From positions 122,654 through 186,653 of the forward strand of contig JAGDZQ010000022.1 of NCBI GenBank assembly GCA_049115715.1: a stretch of DNA of 64,000 nucleotides, in the 5' to 3' direction. Of the stretch, positions 16,428 through 27,200 are shown piece after piece. Position 1 is the first letter of the stretch, and the number at the start of each line of letters is the position of its first letter. The notes under the pieces were generated by a model. That model saw only the letters and a program-made list of their open reading frames with translations. It did no database searches and had not been told where the DNA came from. Source of the stretch: JAMZMI01 sp049115715 (GTDB lineage Bacteria; Bacteroidota; Bacteroidia; Cytophagales; Cyclobacteriaceae). The position numbers and the translations under genes were made by a program.

Positions 16428-18539
16428 CTATTTAGCGTCAGCTCCTTTGACCTCAGCAATTACTTTATCAGCTATATTTTGTGGTACTTGATCATAGTGA
16501 GAGAAGGTAAGGTTAGCCGTAGCTCTACCTGAACTTATCGTTCTTAAATCAGTAACATATCCAAAAAGCTCAGACAATGGAACGTCAGCTTTGATTACGC
16601 TTGAAGTTCCTCTAGTATCCATACCCTTCATCAAACCTCTTCTCTTGTTCAAGTCACCAGTAATAGATCCTGTGTATTCATCAGGAGTCACTGCTTCTAC
16701 AGACATAATAGGTTCTAAAAGAACTGGCCTTGCCTTCTTTGAAGCTTCTTTGAAGCCAATTCTAGCAGCTAGCTCAAATGAAAGCGCATCAGAATCCACA
16801 TCATGGAAAGAACCATGGAAAACTCTCACTTTCATGCTATCTAACGGATAACCTGCAAGTGAACCATTTTTCATTGCTTCTTTGAAGCCTTTTTCAATTG
16901 AAGGAATAAATTCTTTCGGAATAACTCCTCCAACAATATTATTCACAAACTGAAGGCCTTCTTTTTGCTCTATATCTTCATCAATTGGTCCTAGCTCAAA
17001 TACAATATCTGCAAATTTACCTCTACCTCCTGATTGCTTCTTATATACTTCCTTATGCTCGACGGTCTCTCTAATTGCCTCTTTGTATGCAACTTGAGGA
17101 GCTCCCTGATTAATCTCAACTTTGAACTCTCTTTTCAACCTGTCAATGATGATATCAAGGTGTAGCTCTCCCATCCCTTTAAGAATAGTCTGACCAGTAT
17201 CGTGATTCGTTTCAACCTGAAGAGTAGGATCTTCTTCAATTAGTTTACCGATTCCTATACCTAACTTATCAACATCAGCCTGAGTCTTAGGCTCAATAGC
17301 ATATCCAATAACTGGATCAGGAAAATCCATTGACTCTAAAACAATTCTATGCTTTTCGTCACAAAGGGTATCCCCTGTTTTAATATCCTTGAAACCAACA
17401 ACAGCAGCAATATCTCCAGCATGAAACTGATCGATTTGATTTTGCTTGTTGGCATGCATTTGGAAAATCCTAGAAATTCTTTCTTTCTTTCCGGTTCGTG
17501 TATTGTACACATATGAACCTGATCCAAGTATTCCAGAATAAGATCTCGCAAAACAAAGTCTTCCAACAAATGGATCAGTTGCGATCTTAAATGCAAGAGC
17601 TGCAAACGGTTCGTCTGGGCTTGGATTCCTTGTAACCTGCTCCTCTGTATCAGGGTTAGTCCCTGTAATATTATCTCTATCTAAAGGTGAAGGAAGCAAT
17701 TCCATAACGTAATCAAGCATGGCCTGAACACCTTTATTCTTAAAAGCTGATCCACATGTCATTGGAACAAATGCCAAATCAATTGTAGCTGATCTTAAAG
17801 CTGCAACGATCTCATCTCTTGTAATAGACTCTGGATCTTCGAAATACTTCTCTAGCAAAGTTTCATCATAGTCAGCAACAGACTCCAAAAGATTTTCTCT
17901 GTAGTGAGCTACATCTTCAACCATATCCTCAGGAATCTCAATCTCCTCGAAAGTCATGCCCATGTCATCCTCATTCCAGACAATAGCTTTATTTTCTACA
18001 AGATCAACAACACCTTTGAACGTTTCTTCTGCTCCAATTGGTAATTGCAAAGGGACAGCTTTAGTACCCAACATTTCTTTAACCTGCTTACACACGTTAA
18101 GGAAGTCAGCACCTGCTCTATCCATTTTATTAACAAAACCGATTCTAGCAACTTTATAGTTATCAGCTAGTCTCCAGTTAGTCTCTGATTGAGGTTCTAC
18201 TCCATCAACAGCACTAAACAAGAAAACCAACCCATCAAGTACTCTTAGTGATCTATTTACTTCTACAGTGAAATCAACGTGACCTGGAGTATCGATGATG
18301 TTTATGTGATATTCATCATTTTTATACTTCCAAAAAACTGTCGTCGCAGCAGAAGTAATCGTAATACCTCTTTCTTGCTCCTGCTCCATCCAGTCCATAG
18401 TGGCAGCCCCATCGTGAACCTCACCAATTTTGTGACTAACACCAGTATAGTAAAGAACTCTCTCTGTGGTAGTTGTCTTTCCAGCATCGATATGCGCAGC
18501 AATACCAATATTTCTAGTGAACTTTAAATCTCTAGCCAT
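16428..18539 (-). CDS. fusA: Elongation factor G
   Basis: GTPase that drives translocation and, with RRF, ribosome recycling. The protein is 703 aa, standard length. G motifs: AHIDAGKTTTTERVL (P-loop near 18), the switch I region GITITSAAT, DTPGHVDF, and NKMD. Domains II-V follow, with GMGELHLDIIIDRL in domain III and YVTDLRTISSGRA in domain V. It lies 14 bp after rpsG and 8 bp before rpsJ. Confidence 0.98.
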   Translation of the reverse strand: MARDLKFTRNIGIAAHIDAGKTTTTERVLYYTGVSHKIGEVHDGAATMDWMEQEQERGITITSAATTVFWKYKNDEYHINIIDTPGHVDFTVEVNRSLRVLDGLVFLFSAVDGVEPQSETNWRLADNYKVARIGFVNKMDRAGADFLNVCKQVKEMLGTKAVPLQLPIGAEETFKGVVDLVENKAIVWNEDDMGMTFEEIEIPEDMVEDVAHYRENLLESVADYDETLLEKYFEDPESITRDEIVAALRSATIDLAFVPMTCGSAFKNKGVQAMLDYVMELLPSPLDRDNITGTNPDTEEQVTRNPSPDEPFAALAFKIATDPFVGRLCFARSYSGILGSGSYVYNTRTGKKERISRIFQMHANKQNQIDQFHAGDIAAVVGFKDIKTGDTLCDEKHRIVLESMDFPDPVIGYAIEPKTQADVDKLGIGIGKLIEEDPTLQVETNHDTGQTILKGMGELHLDIIIDRLKREFKVEINQGAPQVAYKEAIRETVEHKEVYKKQSGGRGKFADIVFELGPIDEDIEQKEGLQFVNNIVGGVIPKEFIPSIEKGFKEAMKNGSLAGYPLDSMKVRVFHGSFHDVDSDALSFELAARIGFKEASKKARPVLLEPIMSVEAVTPDEYTGSITGDLNKRRGLMKGMDTRGTSSVIKADVPLSELFGYVTDLRTISSGRATANLTFSHYDQVPQNIADKVIAEVKGADAK

Positions 18540-18553
18540 TTTAATTTTCGATA

Positions 18554-19021
18554 TTAGAATCTGAAGTGAGAAAAAGCTTTGTTGGCTTCAGCCATTCGGT
18601 GAGTATCATCCTTCTTTTTCACAGAAGCTCCTTCACCTTTCGATGCAGCAATGATTTCAGCAGCTAACCTTTCTTTCATGGTTTTCTCTCCTCTCATTCT
18701 TGCATACTTGATCATCCACTTAAGACCTAAAGAAATCTTTCGCTCTGGACGAACCTCTATCGGCACTTGGAAAGTAGCTCCGCCAACTCTTCTACTCTTG
18801 ACTTCAACTCCAGGACTAATATTGCTTAGCGCACTTTTCCAGGTTTCAATACCATTTTCACCTGTCTTCTCTTCAACCAATTTAATTGCATCATAGAAAA
18901 TGCTGTAAGAAATACTTTTCTTACCTCTCAACATAAGATTGTTAACAAACTTGGTTACAAGCGTGTCTTTGTAAATCGGATCAGGTAGAATGTACCTCTT
19001 CTTAGGTTTTGACTTTCTCAT
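18554..19021 (-). CDS. rpsG: 30S ribosomal protein S7
   Basis: Organises the 30S head at the E site. The protein is 155 aa with DPIYKDTLVTKFVNNLMLRG, the beta-hairpin VKSRRVGGATFQVPIEVRP, and the C-terminus MAEANKAFSHFRF. It lies 10 bp after rpsL. Confidence 0.97.
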   Translation of the reverse strand: MRKSKPKKRYILPDPIYKDTLVTKFVNNLMLRGKKSISYSIFYDAIKLVEEKTGENGIETWKSALSNISPGVEVKSRRVGGATFQVPIEVRPERKISLGLKWMIKYARMRGEKTMKERLAAEIIAASKGEGASVKKKDDTHRMAEANKAFSHFRF

Positions 19022-19031
19022 TACTTAGAAA

Positions 19032-19412
19032 TTACTTTTTGTCTTTTGGTCTTTTTGCACCGTATTTAGATCTTCTCTGAAGTCTTCCACTAACACCAGC
19101 GGTATCGAGAGCTCCTCTAATGATGTGATATCTTACTCCTGGTAAATCCTTAACTCTTCCGCCACGAATTAACACTATTGAGTGCTCTTGTAAGTTGTGC
19201 CCTTCTCCCGGTATGTAAGCATTTACTTCCTTACCGTTTGTAAGTCTTACTCTAGCAACTTTTCTCATTGCAGAGTTCGGCTTCTTTGGTGTGGTAGTAT
19301 AAACCCTTGTACAAACTCCTCTTCTTTGAGGACAAGAGTCCAAAGCAGGGGATTTAGACTTAGAAGTTAACTTCGTTCTGCCCTTTCTTACTAATTGTTG
19401 AATAGTTGGCAT
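19032..19412 (-). CDS. rpsL: 30S ribosomal protein S12
   Basis: Decoding-centre protein. The protein is 126 aa with MPTIQQLVRKGRTKLTSKSK, CPQRRGVCTRVYTTTPKKPN and HNLQEHSIVLIRGGRVKDLP. The two Lys positions where streptomycin-resistance changes usually occur (TPKKPNSA and the region after GGRV) look wild type. It is the first gene of the str transcript and has its own promoter-like element upstream. Confidence 0.97.
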   Translation of the reverse strand: MPTIQQLVRKGRTKLTSKSKSPALDSCPQRRGVCTRVYTTTPKKPNSAMRKVARVRLTNGKEVNAYIPGEGHNLQEHSIVLIRGGRVKDLPGVRYHIIRGALDTAGVSGRLQRRSKYGAKRPKDKK

Positions 19413-19463
19413 TCTATGATTGTTTCGTATTTAGCAATTTTCGTCCTGACGAATTCAGGGACG

Positions 19464-19495
19464 CAAAGATAGATATATTGATTTTTAAATCACAA
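19464..19495 (-). promoter_or_regulatory. Promoter of rpsL-rpsG-fusA-rpsJ
   Basis: The minus strand has TATCTTTG (19471-19464), identical to the box before rplC. A TTG (plus-strand CAA, 19493-19495) lies 21 bp upstream as the -33 element. The rpsL ATG is about 50 bp downstream. The two translational operons share the same -7 octamer. Confidence 0.6.
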
Positions 19496-19523
19496 TTGAA
19501 AAATGAAATATCCTTGAAGAATT

Positions 19524-19850
19524 TCATGCTTCTCCCATTGTTCCTCCAAAATTCATTGGAAACTTAGGAGCTTCATCCACCGATTTGATATCTCCAAAAG
19601 AACTTTCAAACTTGTCAATATTGTCCTGAAGAGCATTAAGAAGCCTTTTTGCATGTTCAGGTGTGATTACAATTCTTGATTTGACTTTGGCCTTAGGTAC
19701 CCCTGGCATCAATCTGATAAAATCTATTACAAACTCACTACTTGAGTGTGCGATCATTGCCAAGTTGGCATATACGCCTTCAGCGGTCTCCTCAGATAAC
19801 TCAATGTTTATCTGATTCGACCCTTTAGCGTTCTTTTCGTCCTTATCCAT
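19524..19850 (-). CDS. DUF3467 family protein
   Basis: A 108-residue soluble protein of unknown function. The core (about 15-95) has INIELSEETAEGVYANLAMI, SSEFVIDFIRLMPGVPKAKV and SRIVITPEHAKRLLNALQDN, matching DUF3467 as I remember it. No signal peptide or membrane segment. It starts 2 bp after the rpoC stop, so it is cotranscribed with RNA polymerase. The same arrangement recurs in Bacteroidota, which suggests a link to transcription, but no function is shown. A weak GAAAT/ATTTC stem with a T-rich tail near 19500-19520 may end the transcript. Confidence 0.85.
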   Translation of the reverse strand: MDKDEKNAKGSNQINIELSEETAEGVYANLAMIAHSSSEFVIDFIRLMPGVPKAKVKSRIVITPEHAKRLLNALQDNIDKFESSFGDIKSVDEAPKFPMNFGGTMGEA

Positions 19851-19852
19851 GA

Positions 19853-22800
19853 TTAAGATTCATACTCTTTGGACTTCTCGAATTCTTCCTTAGAAGCAAT
19901 AAGGTTTTCGTAATCCTCATTAGAAGTCACGATCTTATTCTGAAATCCTCTGCTACCAGTTCCTGCAGGGATCAAGTGTCCAACGATAACGTTTTCTTTC
20001 AATCCAGCCAAGTAATCAGCCTTACCTCTTATCGAAGCTTCACTCAATACTTTGGTTGTTTCTTGGAACGATGCTGCTGAAATAAAGCTCTCAGTACCTA
20101 AAGAGGCTTGAGTGATTCCTTGAAGAATTGGTTGCGAAACCGCTGGTTCTGCACTTCTTACTTCAACAATCTTTAAATCTCTTCTCTTAAGGTTAGAATT
20201 CTCATCTCTTAGCTTTCTGCTAGTGATAATCATTCCTGGCTTCAATGTCTCAGAATCTCCAGCTTCCATGACTACTTTCTTGTCAAGGATGTTATCATTC
20301 TCTTCCATGAAAGCAAACCTATCAACCGTCTGATTAGTTAGGAAATTAGTATCACCAGCATCGATGATAATCACCTTTTGCATCATCTGACGAACGATAA
20401 CTTCAATATGCTTATCATTGATTTTTACACCTTGTAGTCGATATACTTCCTGTATTTCATTTACAAGATATTCTTGGACCGCTGTTGGACCCTGAATTTT
20501 AAGGATATCAGCTGGTGTTGTAGCGCCATCTGACAGTGATTCACCTGCTTTGATGAAATCATTATCCTGTACTAGAATATGTTTCGATAAAGGAACTAGA
20601 TATCTTTTCTTAACTCCATCTTTCGACTCGATGAAAATTTCTCTATTACCTCTCTTGATTCCTCCGTAGGTAACCACTCCATCTATTTCAGTAACAACTG
20701 CTGGATTTGAAGGGTTTCTTGCCTCAAATAGCTCCGTTACTCTAGGTAAACCTCCAGTGATATCTCTAGACTTTCCTGTTCTTCTTGGAATTTTAGCCAA
20801 AACCTGTCCAGCCTTAATATCCTCTCCTTCAGCCACTGAAAGGTGAGCTCCTACTGGAATGTTATATCCTTTAGAATCATCCTTCCCAGCAACAACCACT
20901 GCAGGGTTTTTCGTTTTATCCTTTGTTTCGATGATCACCTTTTCTCTGTGACCAGTCTGCTCATCAGATTCTTCCTTGTATGTGATTCCTTCGATGATGG
21001 CATCAAATTCAGCTTTACCGTTGAATTCGGCCAAAATAACAGCATTGTAAGGATCCCAGAAACAAAGTTCATCTCCAGTTTTAACCTTATCACCATCTTT
21101 CACCTTAAGTATTGATCCGTAAGGAACATGGTTACTTATAAGTACTTTCTCCTTTTTGGGGTCTAGTACTCTAAGCTCTCCAGATCTACCCATTACAACT
21201 TTTACTTTGTTGCCTTCTTCATCTGTAGAATCTACTGTTCTCAACTCATCATACTCAATGACTCCATCGAACTTAGATTTAATATTTGCATCAACTGCAA
21301 TGTTGGATGCCGTACCCCCAACGTGGAATGTTCTTAGTGTAAGTTGCGTTCCTGGCTCACCAATAGACTGAGCCGCAATAACTCCCACTGACTCCCCAAT
21401 ATTGGACATGCGTCCCGTAGAAAGATTTCTACCGTAGCATTTTGCACAGATTCCTCGCTTGGATTCACATGTCAATACAGATCGTATCTCAACTTCATCT
21501 ATCGCTGTAGTATCAATGAAATCAGCAATTTCTTCCGTAATCTCGCCTCCTGATTCAATGATGAGTTTTTCACTAATAGGATCATAAACATCATGAACAG
21601 AAACTCTCCCTAAAATTCTCTCAGAAAGTGGCTCGACTATATCCTCGTTATCTTTTAACGCTTGTACTGAAAGACCTCTTAGCGTTCCACAATCGTCCTC
21701 ATTGACAACCATGTCTTGCGCAACATCCACCAAACGTCGAGTTAGATATCCTGCATCAGCTGTTTTCAATGCTGTATCTGCAAGACCTTTTCTAGCTCCG
21801 TGTGTTGATATAAAGTACTCAATTACATCTAGTCCTTCTTTGAAATTAGAAAGAATAGGGTTTTCAATAATTTCACCAACAGACCCTTGAAGATTCTTTT
21901 GAGGTTTGGCCATCAAGCCTCTCATTCCTCCAAGCTGACGAATTTGCTCTCTTGAGCCTCTAGCTCCAGAGTGCATCATCATGTAGATAGAATTGAATCC
22001 TTGATCATCTTCTTCTAACTGCTGCATCAGTGTGTTGGTCAACAACGTATTCGTTCTTGTCCAAATATCAATAACTTGATTGTATCGCTCATTATCTGTA
22101 ATAAGCCCCATCAAATAGTTATTCCACACTGCATCTACTTCCTCTTTGGCTTGAGCTACAAGTCCATCTTTTTCTGCTGGAATCTGGATGTTATCCAATC
22201 CCATAGAAAGACCGCCTTTGTAAGCCATTTGGAATCCAAGTTCTTTGATATCATCTAAGAAATGAGCTGTTTTAGCCATTCCAGATATCTTGAAGACATG
22301 AGAAATGATTTTCTGTAGTTTCTTCTTAGTCAAAAGCTCATCAACATATCCAACTTCCTCCGGCACATGCTGATTGAATAAAACCCTACCAGCTACAGTT
22401 TCGATTACTTTTGTCTCAAGTTCCCCATCTTCATTACGAACATTCGTTCGCACTTTTATGTGAGCATGCTGAGAAAGCTTCTCTTCATTCAAAGCAATAA
22501 CAACTTCTTCTGCATTATAGAAGCTTCTTCCCTCTCCAATTACTGGTTTTTCCTTAGTGCTTTTTCTTCCTTTGGTAATATAGTACAGTCCCAATACCAT
22601 ATCCTGAGATGGAACCGCAATTGGTGCTCCATTTGCAGGATTCAAAATATTGTGCGTAGAAAGCATCAATAGGGATGCTTCTAATATAGCTTCATGTCCA
22701 AGAGGAACGTGAACAGCCATTTGGTCACCATCAAAATCGGCGTTGAATGCTGTACAAACTAACGGATGAAGTTGAATCGCTTTTCCTTCAATCAGTTTTG

Positions 22801-24157
22801 GCTGGAAAGCTTGAATACCTAACCTGTGCAACGTAGGAGCACGGTTAAGCATAACAGGGTGTCCTTTCAATACGTTCTCCAAGATATCCCAAACTACAGG
22901 ATCTTTCCTGTCAACTATTTTCTTCGCAGACTTTACAGTCTTAACAATACCTCTTTCAATCAGTTTTCTGATTACGAATGGTTTGAAAAGCTCAGCAGCC
23001 ATATCCTTTGGAAGACCACATTCATGCATTTTCAATTCTGGTCCAACCACAATAACTGATCTACCAGAATAATCAACACGCTTACCAAGTAAGTTTTGAC
23101 GGAACCTACCTTGCTTTCCTTTAAGCATGTCACTTAAAGATTTCAAAGCTCTATTTCCATCAGATCTAACGGCGTTCACCTTTCTTGAGTTATCAAAAAG
23201 CGAATCAACAGCTTCCTGAAGCATCCTTTTCTCATTTCTAAGAATTACTTCTGGAGCCTTAATATCAATTAATCTTTTCAGACGATTGTTTCTGATAATT
23301 ACTCTTCTGTATAGATCATTTAAGTCAGAAGTTGCAAATCGACCTCCATCTAGTGGAACCAATGGACGAAGTTCTGGTGGAATGACAGGCACCATTTTGA
23401 TGATCATCCACTCTGGCTTATTCTCAATTCTTGTTCTAGCATCTCTAAATGCCTCAACAACTCTTAAGCGTTTTAATGCTTCAGCTTTTCTCTGCTGTGA
23501 AGTATCAGTCGCCGCTTGATGACGCAATTGATATGACAAATCATCAAGTTCTGTTCTTGCTAATAGCATCTCAAGAGCTTCAGCTCCCATCTTAGCGATA
23601 AATTTTTGTGGATCTTCATCGTCAAGCATCTGATTTTCTCTTGGAAGCTTATCAAGAATATCAAGGTATTCCTCTTCGGTCAAGAAATCCAATCTATTGA
23701 TGCCGTCTTCTTCCTTGGTTCCTGCTTGGATTACTACGTAACGTTCGTAATAAATAATCTGATCCAATTTTTTAGTCGGAAGTCCCAAAAGATATCCGAT
23801 TTTATTGGGGAGAGATCTGAAATACCAAATGTGAGCAACAGGAACTACTAGTTCTATGTGCCCCATTCTTTCACGTCTTACTTTCTTCTCAGTAACCTCA
23901 ACACCACATCTATCACAGATAATGCCTTTATATCTGATTCTCTTATATTTCCCACAATGACACTCCCAATCTTTGACAGGACCAAATATTCGCTCACAAA
24001 AAAGCCCTCCCATTTCAGGCTTGTAAGTACGATAGTTGATCGTCTCCGGCTGAGTAACTTCTCCATGCGAACTTTCAAGAATTGACTCTGGTGAAGCCAA
24101 GCTGATCGTTACTTTAGAGAAGTCGTTATTGAGTTTTTTATTTTTTCTGAATGCCAT
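19853..24157 (-). CDS. rpoC: RNA polymerase beta-prime subunit
   Basis: Catalytic subunit of RNA polymerase. The protein is 1434 aa. The N-terminal zinc ribbon is visible at CHCGKYKRIRYKGIICDRCG (near 66-85). The Mg-binding motif NADFDGDQ is intact near residue 465, followed by bridge-helix/trigger-loop regions. The second zinc site CESKRGICAKCYG and IGEPGTQLTLRTFHVGG are present. ATG 24157. It lies 54 bp after rpoB with a G/C hairpin in the spacer. Confidence 0.98.
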   Translation of the reverse strand: MAFRKNKKLNNDFSKVTISLASPESILESSHGEVTQPETINYRTYKPEMGGLFCERIFGPVKDWECHCGKYKRIRYKGIICDRCGVEVTEKKVRRERMGHIELVVPVAHIWYFRSLPNKIGYLLGLPTKKLDQIIYYERYVVIQAGTKEEDGINRLDFLTEEEYLDILDKLPRENQMLDDEDPQKFIAKMGAEALEMLLARTELDDLSYQLRHQAATDTSQQRKAEALKRLRVVEAFRDARTRIENKPEWMIIKMVPVIPPELRPLVPLDGGRFATSDLNDLYRRVIIRNNRLKRLIDIKAPEVILRNEKRMLQEAVDSLFDNSRKVNAVRSDGNRALKSLSDMLKGKQGRFRQNLLGKRVDYSGRSVIVVGPELKMHECGLPKDMAAELFKPFVIRKLIERGIVKTVKSAKKIVDRKDPVVWDILENVLKGHPVMLNRAPTLHRLGIQAFQPKLIEGKAIQLHPLVCTAFNADFDGDQMAVHVPLGHEAILEASLLMLSTHNILNPANGAPIAVPSQDMVLGLYYITKGRKSTKEKPVIGEGRSFYNAEEVVIALNEEKLSQHAHIKVRTNVRNEDGELETKVIETVAGRVLFNQHVPEEVGYVDELLTKKKLQKIISHVFKISGMAKTAHFLDDIKELGFQMAYKGGLSMGLDNIQIPAEKDGLVAQAKEEVDAVWNNYLMGLITDNERYNQVIDIWTRTNTLLTNTLMQQLEEDDQGFNSIYMMMHSGARGSREQIRQLGGMRGLMAKPQKNLQGSVGEIIENPILSNFKEGLDVIEYFISTHGARKGLADTALKTADAGYLTRRLVDVAQDMVVNEDDCGTLRGLSVQALKDNEDIVEPLSERILGRVSVHDVYDPISEKLIIESGGEITEEIADFIDTTAIDEVEIRSVLTCESKRGICAKCYGRNLSTGRMSNIGESVGVIAAQSIGEPGTQLTLRTFHVGGTASNIAVDANIKSKFDGVIEYDELRTVDSTDEEGNKVKVVMGRSGELRVLDPKKEKVLISNHVPYGSILKVKDGDKVKTGDELCFWDPYNAVILAEFNGKAEFDAIIEGITYKEESDEQTGHREKVIIETKDKTKNPAVVVAGKDDSKGYNIPVGAHLSVAEGEDIKAGQVLAKIPRRTGKSRDITGGLPRVTELFEARNPSNPAVVTEIDGVVTYGGIKRGNREIFIESKDGVKKRYLVPLSKHILVQDNDFIKAGESLSDGATTPADILKIQGPTAVQEYLVNEIQEVYRLQGVKINDKHIEVIVRQMMQKVIIIDAGDTNFLTNQTVDRFAFMEENDNILDKKVVMEAGDSETLKPGMIITSRKLRDENSNLKRRDLKIVEVRSAEPAVSQPILQGITQASLGTESFISAASFQETTKVLSEASIRGKADYLAGLKENVIVGHLIPAGTGSRGFQNKIVTSNEDYENLIASKEEFEKSKEYES

Positions 24158-24179
24158 AATTAATATGATCTATATAGTT

Positions 24180-24197
24180 GCCCCCATGAAAGGGGGC
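24180..24197 (-). other. Stable hairpin between rpoB and rpoC
   Basis: GCCCCC (24180-24185) and GGGGGC (24192-24197) form six G-C pairs around ATGAAA. No T-run follows on the minus strand, so it does not look like a terminator. It may be an RNA stability or processing element in the 54-bp spacer. Confidence 0.5.
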
Positions 24198-24211
24198 TAT
24201 TGTTCAAAAAA

Positions 24212-27200
24212 TTAGTCTAAAGTGATTTCTAGTGCCAGCCCTCTCAATTCATGAACCAGTACATTGAATGATTCAGGAATGTTAGGCTTTTGCATGTTTT
24301 CACCTTTTACGATTGCTTCGTATGCTTTGGCTCTGCCAATTACATCATCGGATTTGATTGTTAGAATCTCTTGGAGAACATTGGCCGCACCAAATGCCTC
24401 AAGAGCCCAAACTTCCATCTCACCAAATCTCTGACCTCCAAATTGTGCTTTACCACCTAGAGGTTGCTGAGTGATGAGTGAGTAAGGTCCGATACTTCTT
24501 GCGTGCATCTTATCGTCAACTAAGTGACCAAGTTTCAGCATGTAGGCTATTCCAACAGTTACAGGCTGATCAAATTTCTTACCTGTAAGTCCATCGTATA
24601 GATATGTTCTACCGAAAGATGGAAGACCAGCTTCAGCAAGCTCAGCTTGAACTTCTTCTTCTGTAGCTCCATCAAATATAGGAGTGGCATATTTTTTACC
24701 CAGCTTCAATCCTGCCCAAGCAAGTACAGTCTCATAAATCTGACCGATGTTCATCCTAGAAGGTACACCAAGAGGATTGAGAACAATATCCATTGGAGTT
24801 CCATCCTCCATGAAAGGCATATCTTCTTCTCTTACGATCCTAGCAACAACGCCTTTATTACCATGACGACCTGCCATCTTATCTCCAACCTTAAGCTTAC
24901 GTTTTTTAGCAACATAAACTTTAGCAAGCTGAACGATTCCTGCAGGCAATTCATCACCTACTTCTAAAGTGAATCTTTCGCGCTTGAATATTCCAGAGAT
25001 TTCATTTCTAGTATTGATGTAATTCTTAATCATCTTAAAAATAAGATCATTAGTCTTTTCATCTTTAGTCCAATCTTCAATGATTAGATCCGCAATTAGG
25101 TTTGCTTCCTCAGGAACATTATAGTTACTTTCATCTCTATATATATTCTTAGCAGGGAAAAAGCTAGCTTCAATGTTCTTTCTTGAAAATTTAGAGCCTT
25201 TAGATAGCACCTCGTCACCAAATTTGTGCTTGATCCCCATACTTGACATACCTTCTAACAGGTCAACAAGTTTGGTTATCATTTGATCTCTAACCTCAGT
25301 AAGTTCTCTGCTGTATCTACTTTTCAGAAGTTCAACTTCCTTCTTAGTTCTAGCTCTAAGGTCTTTATCCTTTTTAGGTCTTGAGAACAATTTGGTATCA
25401 ATAACCACTCCTCTTAGAGAAGGTGATGCTTTAAGTGAAGCATCCTTGACATCTCCTGCTTTGTCTCCAAAGATTGCTCTTAGAAGTTTTTCTTCTGGTG
25501 TTGGATCAGTTTCGCCTTTAGGAGTGATTTTTCCAATCAGTATATCTCCTTCTTTAATCTCGGCTCCAATTCTGATAATACCATTCTCATCGAGGTTTCT
25601 TACCGCCTCTTCGCTTACGTTTGGTATTTCAGAAGTTAATTCTTCCTCACCTCTTTTTGTATCTCGAACCTCTAACTCATATTCATCAATATGAATAGAT
25701 GTAAAGATATCCTCTCTTACAACTTTTTCAGAGATTACGATTGCATCCTCAAAGTTGTAACCTTGCCACGGCATGTATGCAACTTGCAAGTTTCTACCGA
25801 GAGCCAATTCACCTTTTTCAGTCGCGAAACCATCGCACAATGGTTGACCTTTAGCAACTTTGTCGCCTTTACCAACAATTGGTTTAAGGTTAATACAAGT
25901 ATCCTGATTCGTTCTTCTGAACTTAATCAAATCGTATGTAACACTCGGACTCGAGAAAGACACAATTTCGTCTTCTTCAGAACGCTCGTATCTTACTACG
26001 ATTTTTTTCGAGTCAACGTATTCAATAACGCCTGCTCCTTCTGCAACAACCAATGATCTTGAGTCTGTTGCAACTCTTCCTTCCAAACCAGTTCCAACAA
26101 TTGGAGCTTGAGGGCGAAGTAGTGGAACTGCTTGACGTTGCATGTTTGATCCCATCAAAGCCCTGTTCGCATCATCGTGCTCAAGGAATGGAATCATAGA
26201 TGCAGCAACCGATACAATTTGGTTCGGCGCAACGTCCATATATTTTAATTCAGTGGGCTCAACAACAGGAAAATCTCCTTCAAATCTTGCCTTAACTTTA
26301 TCATTTAAGAAAACACCATTATCTTTTAGTGGAGCGTTAGCTTGGGCAATGTTGTGTGTATCCTCTTCCTCGGCAGTAAGGAAAAGAACATTTCCAGACA
26401 TATCTACCTTACCTTCTTCTACTACTCTATATGGAGTCTCAATGAATCCCATTTGATTCACTTTCGCGTGAACGCAAAGTGATGATATCAAACCGATATT
26501 CGGACCTTCTGGTGTTTCAATCGTACACAATCTTCCGTAATGCGTATAATGAACATCACGAACCTCAAAACCAGCTCGTTCTCTTGAAAGACCTCCTGGT
26601 CCAAGAGCAGACATTCTCCTTTTGTGAGTAACCTCAGCTAAAGGATTTGTTTGATCCATGAACTGAGAGAGTTGATTAGTTCCAAAGAAGGAATTAATAA
26701 CTGAAGAAAGGGTTCTAGCGTTGATCAAATCAACTGGCTTGAAATCTTCGTTATCTCTTACGTTCATTCTCTCACGAATTGTTCTAGCCATTCTAGCTAA
26801 ACCAACTCCGAATTGAGAATAAAGCTGCTCTCCAACTGTTCTAACTCTTCTATTGCTTAAGTGATCAATATCATCAACTACTGCTCGACTGTTGATCAAG
26901 CCAATCAGATATTTCACAATTAAAATAATGTCTTCTGTAGTTAGGGTTCTTTTTTCATAACCCAACTCAAGACCTAATTTCTTATTTATTCTATATCTAC
27001 CAACTTCACCTAAATCGTACCTTTTATCACTAAAGAAAAGGTTCTGAATGATATCCCGTGCAGTCTGCTCATCAGGAGCATCAGTATTTCTAAGCTGACG
27101 ATAAATTTGCTCAACAGCTTCCTTTTCCGAGTTAGAGTTATCTTTTTGTAGTGTGTTATAGACGATGCTGTAATCCGCAACATTCACATCCTTTCTATGA

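Noticed and set aside
19032..19412. Streptomycin-resistance change in S12
   Set aside because: The TPKKPNSA region is wild type.
25691..26056. 121-residue plus-strand open frame inside rpoB
   Set aside because: Antisense shadow; no family resemblance and no start signal.
26590..26700. Rifampicin-resistance change in RpoB
   Set aside because: The cluster I region carries the usual sensitive residues.
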